Shown: piece after piece, positions 1-9,801 of the stretch | Numbering within the stretch: the stretch's first letter is position 1 | Layout: each line of letters begins with the position of its first letter | Translations under genes and position numbers: made by a program | NCBI RefSeq assembly: GCF_030547075.1 | Contig: NZ_JAUOQH010000011.1 | Span: forward strand, 62,001-126,000 | DNA: 64,000 bases | Reading direction: 5' to 3' | Origin: Alteromonas sp. 1_MG-2023 | GTDB lineage: Bacteria > Pseudomonadota > Gammaproteobacteria > Enterobacterales > Alteromonadaceae | The notes under the pieces: generated by a model | What the model saw: the letters and a program-made list of their open reading frames with translations, nothing else | The model's database searches: none | What the model was told of the DNA's origin: nothing

Positions 1-736
1 AGCCACGTTGTCGTACTATCTCGTACAAGCAAACACCAGTGGCTACCGATACATTCAGGCTACTTACGCTTCCTGCCATAGGTAACTTCACTAGTTCATC
101 ACAGGTTTCTTTAGTTAACCTGCGCATGCCTTTACCTTCAGCGCCCATTACTAATGCAGTTGGGCCATCTAGTTTTATATCGTAAAGGGTTTTGTCGGTT
201 TCACCCGCCGTACCCACAATCCATAAACCTTTGTCTTGTAGGTGCTTTAAGGTACGCGCCAAGTTAGTCACTTGAATAAGTGGAATAACTTCCGCGGCGC
301 CGCACGCGACTTTGCGCACGGTGCCGTTAAGGCTTGCCGATTTATCTTTTGGTACTACCACCGCATGTACACCAGCACCATCAGCAGTTCGCAAACATGC
401 ACCTAGGTTATGCGGGTCGGTTATACCGTCGAGCACAAGTAATAAAGGTTTACTTTCTTTATCTAGAATTCTATCTAGGTCAGCTTCATCCATTACACGG
501 GCTGGTTTCGCTCTGGCTACTACGCCTTGGTGCTGTTCGCCGTTAACTTTATCGTCTAATGCTTTACGCTGACAAAACTGTACTGATATACCGAATCGAC
601 GCGCTTGATTAACGATACTGGTCAAACGCTCGTCGTTACGGCCTTTTAATACCATCACTTCCATTACACGCTCTGGTTCTTGTTCTAGAACCGACTGCAT
701 TGCATGTAAACCATATAACCATTCTTGCTGTGCCAT
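1..736 (-). CDS. rlmB: 23S rRNA (guanosine-2'-O-)-methyltransferase RlmB (3' end cut by window edge)
   Basis: SpoU/TrmH-family SAM-dependent methyltransferase that 2'-O-methylates a guanosine (G2251 in E. coli numbering) in 23S rRNA. Translating the minus strand from 736 gives [19 protein letters not shown], then the RlmB substrate-binding N-domain and the knotted catalytic domain with [30 protein letters not shown] and [17 protein letters not shown], the three SpoU motifs. About 245 codons are visible, close to the full family length, and the last visible residues ([10 protein letters not shown]) match the usual C-terminus, so the stop should lie just outside the window. The start ATG shares its A with the rnr stop (TAATG), so translation is probably coupled to rnr. 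Confidence 0.93.
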   Translation of the reverse strand, partial: MAQQEWLYGLHAMQSVLEQEPERVMEVMVLKGRNDERLTSIVNQARRFGISVQFCQRKALDDKVNGEQHQGVVARAKPARVMDEADLDRILDKESKPLLLVLDGITDPHNLGACLRTADGAGVHAVVVPKDKSASLNGTVRKVACGAAEVIPLIQVTNLARTLKHLQDKGLWIVGTAGETDKTLYDIKLDGPTALVMGAEGKGMRRLTKETCDELVKLPMAGSVSSLNVSVATGVCLYEIVRQRG

Positions 737-3048
737 TAACGCTTACCCCCTTTCTTCGAACGCGATGGTGCCCCCTTGCCTTTAGGCGCAGCTTTTTTAG
801 GGCCTCGCTTGGCATTTCTAGGCGGCTTTTTCGCACTGGCTACTTTAACCTTCTTGCCGCCGGGGCCGCGCAGCATAGACTTATCCAGCAATAAATCAAT
901 CTTTCTTTCATCTAGGTTAACCGCAGCTACTTTTACTTCTACAGTATCGCCTAGTCTGAATTGACGATGTCCCGACTCACCCGCCAGTATTTGTTTAACT
1001 TGGTCGTAGTGATAGAAATCGTCATCGAGCGACGTAATGTGCACTAGGCCGTCAATGTGATATTCGGTTAAGCGAACAAACAAACCAAAGTTTGTCACTG
1101 AACTTACTACGCCTTCAAAAGTGTCACCTACGTGGTCAAGCATGAATTCACACTTAAGCCAGTCAGCAACATCACGGGTAGCATCGTCGGCACGACGTTC
1201 GGTCATCGAGCATTGTTCGCCTAGCTGTTCAATTTCTTCAACCGTGTAGTTCTTTGCACCTGAAACCGTATTTTTGCCCTTTTGCTTGGCAATAATCCCT
1301 TTTAGGGCGCGGTGAACTACCAAATCAGGGTAACGACGAATAGGCGACGTAAAGTGCGCATAAGCCTCAAGCGCTAAGCCGAAGTGGCCTAGGTTGTCAC
1401 CATCATAAATAGCCTGCTTCATTGAGCGAAGCAACATGGTTTGAATCAGCTCTTCGTCAGGGCGACCACGGGTTTTTAATACTACGTCGGTGAAATCTGC
1501 CGGTAAGGCTTCATCGGTAATCTTGTGCGGCACACCTATTTCAGCTAAGTAGCTGGTGAAAGCCGTCAGCCTATCGGCATCGGGTTTATCGTGTACTCGA
1601 TAAAGCGTAGGAGCTTCATTTTCCGACAATGTAAGTGCAGCACTCACGTTCGCTAAAATCATGCACTCTTCAATAAGCTTGTGGGCATCGTTACGAATAA
1701 GTGGCACGATGTTTTCAATTTTACGCTGTGCGTTAAATACAAACTTACTTTCTTGGGTTTCAAACTCAATAGCACCACGGTGCTGACGGGCTTTTTTCAA
1801 CGAACGATACAAATCGTGAAGATGACGCAAATGCGGCACTTGTGCTTCATAACGCTGATGCAAGTCTTTGTCGCCTTGCAAAATTTGCCATACCTTGGTG
1901 TACGTTAGGCGAGCGTGTGAATTCATTACGGCTTCATAGAATTGGTAAGAATCTAACTTACCTTGCGCGGTAATAGTCATCTCGCACACCATACACAGGC
2001 GGTCAACTTCTGGGTTCAATGAACACAAACCGTTAGAAAGCACTTCAGGTAGCATAGGAATAACTTGCTCGGGGAAATACACCGAGTTGCCTCGCTGCTG
2101 AGCTTCATCATCTAGTGCTGTGCCATTTCGTACGTAGTAACTGACATCGGCAATGGCTACCCAAAGCTGCCAGCCGCCATCGTCTAGCGGTTCACAATAT
2201 ACGGCATCATCAAAATCCCGCGCATCTTCACCATCAATGGTAACAAGAGGAAGCTGACGTAAATCGATTCGCCCTTCTTTTGCTTCATCAGGTACTTGTT
2301 CGGTAAGGCTTTTAACTTGCTTAGTAACGCCTTTAGGCCACTGATGTGGAATATCAAAGGTGCGAAGCGCCATTTCTATTTCCATACCAGGTGCCATATG
2401 TTCACCTAGTACTTCGACAATTTTACCCACTGGGCTCATTTTACGGCGTGGGCGCTGCGTAAGCTCAACCACTACTATTTGCCCCATGCGGGCGCCGTGC
2501 ACGTGTTCAGGCGGAATAACAATTTCATACTGTAGGCGGCTATCGTCTGGCACAACCATGCCAAATCCTTGCTCTACAAAGTAGCGCCCAACAATTGGCT
2601 CTGAACGAGGTTCTACCACCTGCGTAATAAAGGCTTCTTTCCGACCACGGCGGTCGGTACCGCTTACTCGCGCTTCTACAATATCGTCATGCAAAAACAG
2701 CTTCATTTGGCCTGCGCTAATGAAAAGGTCACCGCTTTTATCTTCGGGGCGTAAAAAACCGAAGCCATCTCGGTGGCCAATGACTTTACCGCGGAACAAC
2801 TCATCTTGATCTTGAAGAATGTACTTCTTTTGACGGGTGAACTGCACTTGCCCTTCTCGCTCCATGGCGCGAAGGCGGCGCTGAATGCCTATGCGGGCAT
2901 CTTCTTCTTGTGCATTTACTGCCGTACATATTTCAAGAAAAGACAGTGGCTTGTCTTCTTCTTTCAATAGACTCATCAAAAACTCCCGGCTTGCTACCGG
3001 GTTTTCGTACTTTTCTTTCTCGCGCTGATAATGCGGATCATCACTCAT
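736..3048 (-). CDS. rnr: Ribonuclease R
   Basis: Processive 3'-5' exoribonuclease of the RNB family, used in mRNA decay, rRNA quality control and trans-translation. Domain order seen: N-terminal winged helix ([11 protein letters not shown] region), cold-shock OB domains ([19 protein letters not shown]), the RNB catalytic core with the acidic cluster in [15 protein letters not shown], an S1 domain near the C-terminus ([20 protein letters not shown]) and a Lys/Arg-rich tail. I place the start at 3048 because [17 protein letters not shown] aligns with the start of E. coli RNase R; an in-frame ATG at 3081 would add 11 residues without family support or a good ribosome site. 770 aa, slightly shorter than E. 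coli. rlmB follows with an overlapping stop/start. Confidence 0.96.
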   Translation of the reverse strand: MSDDPHYQREKEKYENPVASREFLMSLLKEEDKPLSFLEICTAVNAQEEDARIGIQRRLRAMEREGQVQFTRQKKYILQDQDELFRGKVIGHRDGFGFLRPEDKSGDLFISAGQMKLFLHDDIVEARVSGTDRRGRKEAFITQVVEPRSEPIVGRYFVEQGFGMVVPDDSRLQYEIVIPPEHVHGARMGQIVVVELTQRPRRKMSPVGKIVEVLGEHMAPGMEIEMALRTFDIPHQWPKGVTKQVKSLTEQVPDEAKEGRIDLRQLPLVTIDGEDARDFDDAVYCEPLDDGGWQLWVAIADVSYYVRNGTALDDEAQQRGNSVYFPEQVIPMLPEVLSNGLCSLNPEVDRLCMVCEMTITAQGKLDSYQFYEAVMNSHARLTYTKVWQILQGDKDLHQRYEAQVPHLRHLHDLYRSLKKARQHRGAIEFETQESKFVFNAQRKIENIVPLIRNDAHKLIEECMILANVSAALTLSENEAPTLYRVHDKPDADRLTAFTSYLAEIGVPHKITDEALPADFTDVVLKTRGRPDEELIQTMLLRSMKQAIYDGDNLGHFGLALEAYAHFTSPIRRYPDLVVHRALKGIIAKQKGKNTVSGAKNYTVEEIEQLGEQCSMTERRADDATRDVADWLKCEFMLDHVGDTFEGVVSSVTNFGLFVRLTEYHIDGLVHITSLDDDFYHYDQVKQILAGESGHRQFRLGDTVEVKVAAVNLDERKIDLLLDKSMLRGPGGKKVKVASAKKPPRNAKRGPKKAAPKGKGAPSRSKKGGKR

Positions 3049-3301
3049 AGAGTTGTTCTGTCGCCTCGTTAGTTTATTCATTTTTCAAACGCTGTTGCCC
3101 ATGTTCTACGCATGGCAATTTTAAAGCGTTCGATTTACGCACAGTATAACAGCAATCTACACAAAACATTACGTTATAAAACTGCCATGCCACTGTCATA
3201 CACTTTCGATATATCTTTAGTTCTTAATCACCAAAAAAATATCTTTTACGGACATGCTTTATGGACAGACGTTCTTTTATTAAATTAAGTTCAGTAATAA
3301 C

Positions 3302-3342
3302 AAAAAATCCCGTTATCGCCCAAAAGCGAAACGGGATTTTTT
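3302..3342 (-). terminator. Rho-independent terminator after the TonB receptor gene
   Basis: Perfect 13-bp inverted repeat AAAAAATCCCGTT ... AACGGGATTTTTT with a 15-base loop, about 20 bases past the receptor stop. It has U-runs in both directions, but the gene arrangement means it ends the leftward receptor transcript before rnr. Confidence 0.9.
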
Positions 3343-3362
3343 CACACTAAAAGCTACTAATA

Positions 3363-5696
3363 TTAGTAGCTATAATAGAATCTAACGCCTGCAATGCGTG
3401 GCATACCGCGAACATAGGTAGGAATACCTAAACCACCACCAGTATTACCTGCATCAATCACATATTCTTTATCAAAAGCATTTTCTAAATACACTTCATA
3501 CGCAAAACTACTCGCTTCTTGCGAGAACTGTACAGAGATATCTGTTAATGAATGAGTATCTTGCGATAAACCAGGGTAATTACTGCTTTCAAAGAATACT
3601 TCAGACTGGAAGCTAGTTAGCCAGTTTACATTTACTAACCAATTCTGAACTTCAAACTCCTTGTTGATGTTTATCGCACCGCTCACTTCTGGGGCTAAGC
3701 GGAATTTATTGCCAGCATATTGAAATGGGCTTCCATCGGCTGTTTCCTCAGCAAATTCTGCGTCTAAGAAACCAATACTACCGGTAATTGATAAGGTATC
3801 GCTGTAGTGATAAGTACCCATGCCTTCAATACCCGACATGGTTGAATCGCCAACCGTTACGGTAATAGATTGCAGTGTTTCAGGGTCAGTATAAGACTGT
3901 TGGTAATCGCTATATTCATAAGTAAATACCGCACCCGAGAAGGTGAAGTTGTTGCTTTGATATTTAACGCCTAAATCGTAGCTATCGACAATTTCCGCTT
4001 TGGTGGTGGATACACCAGAGAAATCAGCATTAACCACAGGTGAGCGACGCCCCCGCGCGTAGTTGGCGTAAAAATTCCAACTATCGTTCATGTCGTAGCT
4101 AACGGCAAAACGAGGTAGCGTATCGTCAAAGTCACCCTCTGCTTCAAATTCAAAGGTACCTGAATCTAAAGTGTAGGTATTTTTGGTATAGCGAGTTTCA
4201 TCAATGTAGCGCACACCGGCGGTCACATTCACTTTGTCAGTCACAAAGTAAGAAACTTCTGCCACGTAAGAAGTAATGTCTAATTCAGCTTCAAAAATAT
4301 ACGGCCCTTGAATTAACGACGAAGGAAAGTCCGCATTAGAAATGGGTGTGCCGTCGGCGTTGAACAATGAAGACACTAACATAGCCCGCAGTGCTTCAAT
4401 TTCTTCTAAAGAGGCATCGGTAGCAATATTTTGATTTAAGGGAATATTGGAAGAGGCTTCTAATTGCTCTTTTACCGCATCGAACGTACCACGTATAAAC
4501 GGGTCTACCATTACGTAATACGGTAATATGGAATCATCTTGGCTAACTGAGGCACCTACAAAGGCAACCAGCTTTTCACCTGAATCATAAACCAGGCGCA
4601 TCGAGCCACCGCTTAAGGTCGCATCGTTATCGAAGTACGCATCTTGAATTCTAAGGGCAGTACCATCGGCGTCAAACCCTTCACTTACTTCAACGTCTTT
4701 ATAATAAGCATCACCGTGGAACATTAGGCTGTTGCTGATATCGTAATCTAAAGAAATATCGTAGGCTTGCAATGTACGTTCAATTCCCAGCTCGCTACCC
4801 ATACTGAACTCAGCAGCCGTAAACGGGCTAGTGTCGCCGCCATTAGGGGCAATCGAGCCCGATTTAAAGGCGATACCTGGTTGGTCGTTGTATTCCATCG
4901 AAGCGCGGGCTACTACTTCGAAGTTGTCGTAGCTGGCTTTCCATGTACCACGCAGGGCTTGCACTGAAATACCTTGTAAGTCTTCGCTATTACAGGGCAC
5001 TGCGTTACCTAAATGATCAATCATGTCGGCGTTGCCATAGTAGCTGTCTTCTGAACAGGCGTTGTTTTCTACAATACCGTCCATCTGACGATATAAGCCG
5101 GCAATACGCACGCTATGATTGTCATTAATAGGTGAGTTGAACATGAACTCAGCTTCTTTGCCCGACTCAGTGTCGTAACCTAACTGAACCCTTGCCTCTT
5201 TTTCATTGGTAGGCAACTGAGAGTGGATACTGATAGCGCCATTTGCCGCGGCAACACCAAATAGTGTGGGCTGCGGGCCTTTTAATACTTCAACGCGAGC
5301 TATATCGTAAAGCGCCACACTTGATACGGTTTTCTTACTAATATCGAAGCCATCTTGATACACAGAAATACGCGGGGTAGCCGAAACGGAAGAACCGTCG
5401 TCTGTCACGCCACGAATATTAAACGAAGGCAGGCTTACCGCTTGTTCTTGAATTTGAACGTTTGGCAAAACGCGAGACAACTCATCAAGCTCCATAATAT
5501 TAGTGCGCTCTAGAAAATCGCCGGAGATAACATCCATAGTGACAGGAACATCCATTATGGATTGCTCACGCATTTGCGCAGTCACTGTGATTTCTTCAAT
5601 GTAATCTTTTTCATCTGCAGGTGAGTCTGTGTTAGCAAACGTTGGAGCGGCCAATGCACTAAAAATAGCGCTGGCTAATAGGGTTTTTGAAAACAT
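3363..5696 (-). CDS. TonB-dependent outer-membrane receptor
   Basis: Energy-coupled uptake channel of the outer membrane. The 777-aa product has a Sec signal peptide (MFSKTLLASAIFSALAAPTFA), a TonB-box-like EEITVTAQ stretch, a plug domain (SIMDVPVTMDVISGDFLER, PNVQIQEQAVSLPSFNIRG, VLKGPQPTLFGVAAANGAI) and a long beta-barrel with alternating aromatic residues ending in ...RIAGVRFYYSY, the terminal aromatic typical of Bam-inserted barrels. The substrate cannot be told from sequence; no Fur box or transport operon is adjacent, so a carbohydrate or other organic ligand is as likely as a siderophore. Single-gene unit with its own terminator; the upstream spacer holds inverted repeats that may be operators. 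Confidence 0.93.
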   Translation of the reverse strand: MFSKTLLASAIFSALAAPTFANTDSPADEKDYIEEITVTAQMREQSIMDVPVTMDVISGDFLERTNIMELDELSRVLPNVQIQEQAVSLPSFNIRGVTDDGSSVSATPRISVYQDGFDISKKTVSSVALYDIARVEVLKGPQPTLFGVAAANGAISIHSQLPTNEKEARVQLGYDTESGKEAEFMFNSPINDNHSVRIAGLYRQMDGIVENNACSEDSYYGNADMIDHLGNAVPCNSEDLQGISVQALRGTWKASYDNFEVVARASMEYNDQPGIAFKSGSIAPNGGDTSPFTAAEFSMGSELGIERTLQAYDISLDYDISNSLMFHGDAYYKDVEVSEGFDADGTALRIQDAYFDNDATLSGGSMRLVYDSGEKLVAFVGASVSQDDSILPYYVMVDPFIRGTFDAVKEQLEASSNIPLNQNIATDASLEEIEALRAMLVSSLFNADGTPISNADFPSSLIQGPYIFEAELDITSYVAEVSYFVTDKVNVTAGVRYIDETRYTKNTYTLDSGTFEFEAEGDFDDTLPRFAVSYDMNDSWNFYANYARGRRSPVVNADFSGVSTTKAEIVDSYDLGVKYQSNNFTFSGAVFTYEYSDYQQSYTDPETLQSITVTVGDSTMSGIEGMGTYHYSDTLSITGSIGFLDAEFAEETADGSPFQYAGNKFRLAPEVSGAININKEFEVQNWLVNVNWLTSFQSEVFFESSNYPGLSQDTHSLTDISVQFSQEASSFAYEVYLENAFDKEYVIDAGNTGGGLGIPTYVRGMPRIAGVRFYYSY

Positions 5697-6018
5697 GTGT
5701 CTGTCCCTTAAATTTCCGTTTCGTTAGTGTGTTGTGTGCTTAGTTGTGTGTTTTTCATGTGTTATTGCAGTAGTGGTCAGATCACTGCAAAGCAGATGAA
5801 TCTAATCCTGCAATAAGACGAAACGATGAAGCGGGGGTGACAGATACAAGGCAGTTTTATGACAAGGTGTTACATAAACCAAAGAAATATCATGTATGTA
5901 TACGAATACATGACTACTGTATTGGGAATGAAGTAAACAAAAAGGACGAGGAGCTAAAGGTAAAAAGAAAGGTATAGAAAAGGGAAAAGAAGCAAGAAAA
6001 GCAGTAAACGAGGCGGTA
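5697..6018. other. 322-base intergenic spacer with two inverted repeats
   Basis: No gene is visible between the receptor start and the 3' end of motX. It contains the inverted repeat TTGCAGT (5765-5771) / ACTGCAA (5784-5790) in front of the receptor gene, and CATGTAT (5891-5897) / ATACATG (5906-5912). The first is well placed to act as an operator for the receptor; this is inference only. The part next to motX is purine-rich with no hairpin terminator. Confidence 0.5.
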
Positions 6019-6663
6019 TCAACTGTCTATAGGTCGCTTAGCAGCGCGTACAGCTTTTGGGTGCATCAGCTTTTCAAGTTTCGATAAGCTACTCGCTATC
6101 TTTTGGTGTTGCGCTTTGTCGTTAGTGACTGAGTTGTGTAACCAATGATAAGCATCTTGGTAATCGTAGGGGCTACCATAGCCGTCTAAAAACAATTCAA
6201 CTAACTGCAATTGTGCTTTAAGGTTTTGTAAGGCTGCGGCTTCTCGTAAATACACCACGGCTCTTTCTTTATTTTGTTGTACCAATGTCCCGTTAGCATA
6301 ATAACGGCCTAGTTGTTCTAACGCGGCTGGAAAACCTTGGTTTGCAGCATCTTCAATATGAGTCATCCCCCTTGCTGGCTCAGCATCTACGCATACGCCC
6401 CAGGCTAACATATCACCCCATAAAAACTGGTAGGCAGGCACTTTAAGTATATCGGCACGGGCTTCAATGTCCTGTACAAGCTGACATCTATCAGCGACTA
6501 CTTTGTCCAAATGGGTATTGGCATTAATCATATCGATAAGCGCATCTTGATCGTACAACTGCACCGCACGAATTTCTTCAATGGTTTCACCTTCAGCAAA
6601 AACAGCTGCGCTACAAAGCGAAGAAAGTAAAAAGCAGATTGTGGGCAGTGATTGCAGTTTCAT
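6019..6663 (-). CDS. motX: Sodium-type flagellar motor protein MotX
   Basis: Periplasmic T-ring component that, with MotY, anchors the PomA/PomB (Na+-driven) stators of the polar flagellum. 214 aa with a signal peptide (cleavage near AAVFAEGE), followed by the MotX-specific segment DALIDMINANTHLDKVVAD, CQLVQDIEARADILKVPAY and FLWGDMLAWGVCVD, then Sel1-like repeats (AANQGFPAALEQLGRYYANG, YLREAAALQNLKAQLQL). Length and conserved cysteines match Vibrio MotX from memory. It stands alone, as motX commonly does; no other flagellar gene is in the window. It implies a sodium-driven polar flagellum in this organism. Confidence 0.92.
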   Translation of the reverse strand: MKLQSLPTICFLLSSLCSAAVFAEGETIEEIRAVQLYDQDALIDMINANTHLDKVVADRCQLVQDIEARADILKVPAYQFLWGDMLAWGVCVDAEPARGMTHIEDAANQGFPAALEQLGRYYANGTLVQQNKERAVVYLREAAALQNLKAQLQLVELFLDGYGSPYDYQDAYHWLHNSVTNDKAQHQKIASSLSKLEKLMHPKAVRAAKRPIDS

Positions 6664-6841
6664 ATCAATGATGTCTTTTAAAATTCATTTGTTGAAGTCA
6701 TAGCTTTTATATAAAGCTGCTTGTACAAAGCCGCTAATAAAAGGCTATTTAAATAATGCGCTTAAAATAGCGATGACACTTCAAGCTTTATGGCTATGAC
6801 TACTTATCGACCAGACAACTAATAACTTAACGGGTATTTAA

Positions 6842-6870
6842 CGAGGCCTGAATTTTAGGCCTCGCCAACT
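6842..6870 (-). terminator. Hairpin after the TIGR02647-like gene
   Basis: Inverted repeat CGAGGCCT (6842-6849) / AGGCCTCG (6857-6864) with a 7-base loop, about 30 bases downstream of the minus-strand gene stop. The following U-tract is weak (TTAAAT), so termination is likely but not certain. Confidence 0.6.
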
Positions 6871-6895
6871 TTTCTAAAGTATGAATCTATCCAAA

Positions 6896-7147
6896 TTAAT
6901 GGCTACTTTTGCGGTTACACAAGGCTGATTGTAGGTGGCGGGAATGATCGGCTAAATCTATTCCTAAATCGGTAAGGTAACCTCCATCGGGCTGAGTAAT
7001 CAGGCCCTTTGTATAAAGTCTTGATGCGGCGTTCACCATAGATTGGCTAGCATCGTGATGTATCTTTAGGCCTTGTAACAAACTGTCCGTTGGAAACTTA
7101 ACTAATAAGTTAAGTTCGTCGAGCATGTCCTGATCAAATATTGTCAT
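6896..7147 (-). CDS. Small conserved protein, TIGR02647-like
   Basis: 83-aa soluble protein. The pattern DELNLLVKFPTDSLLQGLKI ... AASRLYTKGLITQPDGGYLTDLG ... HLQSAL matches, from memory, the small gammaproteobacterial family TIGR02647, whose role is unknown. The middle looks like a compact winged-helix fold, so nucleic-acid binding is possible but unproven. The last residues (NRKSSH) are basic. Monocistronic, followed by a hairpin; divergent from ubiD. Confidence 0.75.
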   Translation of the reverse strand: MTIFDQDMLDELNLLVKFPTDSLLQGLKIHHDASQSMVNAASRLYTKGLITQPDGGYLTDLGIDLADHSRHLQSALCNRKSSH

Positions 7148-7394
7148 ACACTCACCTTAGGCAAAAAAGGATATTATTGTTTTTCACTCTTTTGTATAGA
7201 CAGTTCAACTACTTGAAGTTCAACCGCACTAACGCTATCAGACTACCATTTACGTAGGGTGTCCAGATTATTTTATCAACATACGCCGCTAAAACCTGAT
7301 AAGCCACCCTTTTAGCCCACTGAACTGATCGGACTTTGTGTCGAAATAGTATATTCTTGTTCCTAACTTTAGTCTGCGGATACCCCCTGTTCAA

Positions 7395-8882
7395 ATGAAG
7401 TACAAAGATTTACGTGACTTTATTCACCAGTTGGAAGCCAAAGGTGAATTGGTTCGCATAAGCCAGCCAATCGATACCGATTTAGAAATGACAGAAATAG
7501 CCGACCGTACACTTCGTGCCGGTGGCCCTGCGCTATTATTTGAAAACCCTAAAAACCATAGCATGCCTGTATTGGCCAACTTATTTGGCACACCAGAACG
7601 TGTGGCAATGGGAATGGGGCAAGAGTCGGTTGCTGCACTTCGTGAAGTGGGGGAATTGCTGGCCTATTTAAAAGAGCCAGAGCCACCAAAAGGGCTAAAA
7701 GATTTATGGCAAAAATTGCCTGTTTTTAAACAGGTACTCAATATGCCTGCCAAGGTGGTTAAAAAAGCACCTTGCCAAGAAGTCGTGCTAACCGGTGATG
7801 ATGTCGATTTAGGTAAACTGCCTATTCAGCGTTGTTGGCCAGGTGATGCCGCGCCACTTATTACGTGGGGATTAAGCGTTACTAAGGGGCCGCATAAAAA
7901 CCGCCAGAACCTAGGCATTTATCGCCAACAGGTTATCGGTAAGAACAAGCTTATTATGCGCTGGTTATCTCACCGTGGTGGAGCTCTCGATTTTCGTGAG
8001 TGGTGCCAAACTCACCCAGGTAAACCGTATCCAGTCAGCGTTGCATTAGGCGCCGACCCGGCAACCATTTTAGGTGCCGTTACGCCTGTGCCTGACACCC
8101 TTTCTGAATATGCCTTTGCTGGCTTGCTACGAGGCGATAAAACCGAAGTGGTTAAATCGATAAGCAACGACCTACAAGTGCCCGCGAGTGCTGAAATTGT
8201 ACTGGAAGGCTATATTGCACAAGACGAAGTGGCGCCTGAAGGGCCATACGGCGATCATACTGGCTATTACAACGAAGTAGATGACTTCCCCGTGTTCACG
8301 GTAACCCATATTACTCACCGTAAAGACCCCATTTACCATTCTACTTATACTGGTCGCCCGCCTGACGAACCGGCTATTTTAGGGGTAGCATTAAACGAAG
8401 TTTTTGTGCCTATTTTACAAAAACAGTTTCCAGAAATTGTAGACTTTTACCTACCGCCAGAAGGGTGTTCTTACCGCATGGCTGTGGTTACAATGAAAAA
8501 GCAATATCCAGGTCATGCCAAGCGCGTAATGATGGGTGTGTGGTCGTTTTTACGACAGTTCATGTACACCAAGTTTGTGATAGTGTGCGATGACGACGTA
8601 AACGCCCGCGACTGGAACGACGTGATTTGGGCTATTACCACACGTATGGATCCAGCCCGCGATACGGTTATGATTGAAAATACCCCTATCGACTATTTAG
8701 ATTTTGCTTCGCCAGTATCTGGCCTTGGGTCGAAGATGGGGATGGATGCCACCAATAAAATGCCCGGCGAAACCGACCGTGAATGGGGCGAGCCGATTGT
8801 CATGGACGAATACGTGAAAAAACGGGTGGATGATATCTGGGATGAACTTGGTATCATGGATTTACCAACGGCGAAACGCTAA
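7395..8882 (+). CDS. ubiD: 3-octaprenyl-4-hydroxybenzoate decarboxylase UbiD
   Basis: prFMN-dependent decarboxylase that converts 3-polyprenyl-4-hydroxybenzoate to 2-polyprenylphenol in ubiquinone synthesis. 495 aa, the usual length. Family hallmarks seen: [20 protein letters not shown] at the N-terminus, [15 protein letters not shown], the cofactor-site stretch [19 protein letters not shown], the catalytic region [20 protein letters not shown] with its conserved Glu/Arg network, and [20 protein letters not shown]. UbiX, which makes prFMN, is not in the window. fre follows 23 bases later as in many gammaproteobacteria; the rest of the ubiquinone genes here are ubiE-J-B at 21943-25001. Confidence 0.97.
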   Translation: MKYKDLRDFIHQLEAKGELVRISQPIDTDLEMTEIADRTLRAGGPALLFENPKNHSMPVLANLFGTPERVAMGMGQESVAALREVGELLAYLKEPEPPKGLKDLWQKLPVFKQVLNMPAKVVKKAPCQEVVLTGDDVDLGKLPIQRCWPGDAAPLITWGLSVTKGPHKNRQNLGIYRQQVIGKNKLIMRWLSHRGGALDFREWCQTHPGKPYPVSVALGADPATILGAVTPVPDTLSEYAFAGLLRGDKTEVVKSISNDLQVPASAEIVLEGYIAQDEVAPEGPYGDHTGYYNEVDDFPVFTVTHITHRKDPIYHSTYTGRPPDEPAILGVALNEVFVPILQKQFPEIVDFYLPPEGCSYRMAVVTMKKQYPGHAKRVMMGVWSFLRQFMYTKFVIVCDDDVNARDWNDVIWAITTRMDPARDTVMIENTPIDYLDFASPVSGLGSKMGMDATNKMPGETDREWGEPIVMDEYVKKRVDDIWDELGIMDLPTAKR

Positions 8883-8905
8883 CAGCAAACGTAAGAAGAG
8901 ATTAC

Positions 8906-9601
8906 ATGTCACAGATTAAATGTAAGGTTGCCAGCATCACGCCGTTAACCGACGTAGTATACAAAATTGAATTAACGCCTCCCGCGCCAGTTACCTTCCA
9001 AGCAGGTCAGTATGCGCTTATTGATATGGGCGAAAAAGACAAGCGCCCCTTTTCTATCGCCAATGCCGCTTTTGATAGTTCACGCATTGAACTTCACATT
9101 GGTGCAGAGCCTGGCAACACCTTTGCCGGTGAAGTATTGAGTCGTATGAAAGAAGAAGGCGAAATTAGCCTTAGCGTGAACAACGGTGAAGCCTTTTTGC
9201 AATCAAATGGCTTGCCTATGGTATTAATCGCTGGCGGCACAGGCTTTTCTTACACCTACTCTATATTACAGCAGCACCTGAACAGTGGCGATAAAACACC
9301 TATTACGCTTTATTGGGGTGGCCGTCATGCCGGTGATTTATATTTATCAGAAGCGCTAAATGCACTAGCCGCAGAGCACGAGCATTTTACGTTTGTTCCT
9401 GTGGTTGAATTTGCCGAAGACGACTGGAAAGGTAGAACAGGATGGGTTCACCATGCTGTATTAGCCGATCATACGGATTTCGAACACATGCAAGTGTATG
9501 TCGCTGGGCGATTTGAAATGGCCAAGACTGTGCGTGAAGACTTTTCAGTACGCGGACTGAAAGTAGAAAACCTATTTGGCGATGCCTTCGCGTTTATTTA
9601 A
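8906..9601 (+). CDS. fre: NAD(P)H-flavin reductase Fre
   Basis: Cytoplasmic ferredoxin-reductase-fold enzyme that reduces free FMN/FAD with NAD(P)H. 231 aa: an FAD/flavin-binding beta-barrel with the KRPFSIANA motif (RxxS), then the NAD-binding half with LIAGGTGFSYTYSIL and the C-terminal VYVAGRFEMAKTVREDF ... FGDAFAFI ending that is characteristic of Fre/LuxG. Second gene of the ubiD-fre pair; reduced FMN from Fre could feed UbiX/UbiD prFMN chemistry, an inference from the pairing. A hairpin follows. Confidence 0.95.
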   Translation: MSQIKCKVASITPLTDVVYKIELTPPAPVTFQAGQYALIDMGEKDKRPFSIANAAFDSSRIELHIGAEPGNTFAGEVLSRMKEEGEISLSVNNGEAFLQSNGLPMVLIAGGTGFSYTYSILQQHLNSGDKTPITLYWGGRHAGDLYLSEALNALAAEHEHFTFVPVVEFAEDDWKGRTGWVHHAVLADHTDFEHMQVYVAGRFEMAKTVREDFSVRGLKVENLFGDAFAFI

Positions 9602-9672
9602 ATCGGTTACGTGCTTGCTTCATAGTTAGCATAAATAGCGCCTAGCTGTTGATACACTCGGTGCATACAAGG

Positions 9673-9704
9673 AGGGCACGCTATCAAGCATGCCCTTTCT
9701 ATTT
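9673..9704 (+). terminator. Terminator after ubiD-fre
   Basis: Stem AGGGCACGC / GCATGCCCT (one mismatch, 6-base loop) followed by TTTCTATTTT, about 70 bases after the fre stop. Confidence 0.7.
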
Positions 9705-9801
9705 TAGGCTGTTATCGACCATTAACTTCTCCACACGTTAACCCCATTTGTTGCTTTCTCTCGTATCCAGTATGGTTATAAAAAAAGAGATGGAGAAAAC
9801 A

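Noticed and set aside
7209..7394. 61-aa minus-strand frame between the small conserved gene and ubiD
   Set aside because: Fills the divergent promoter region, with no ribosome site or similarity.
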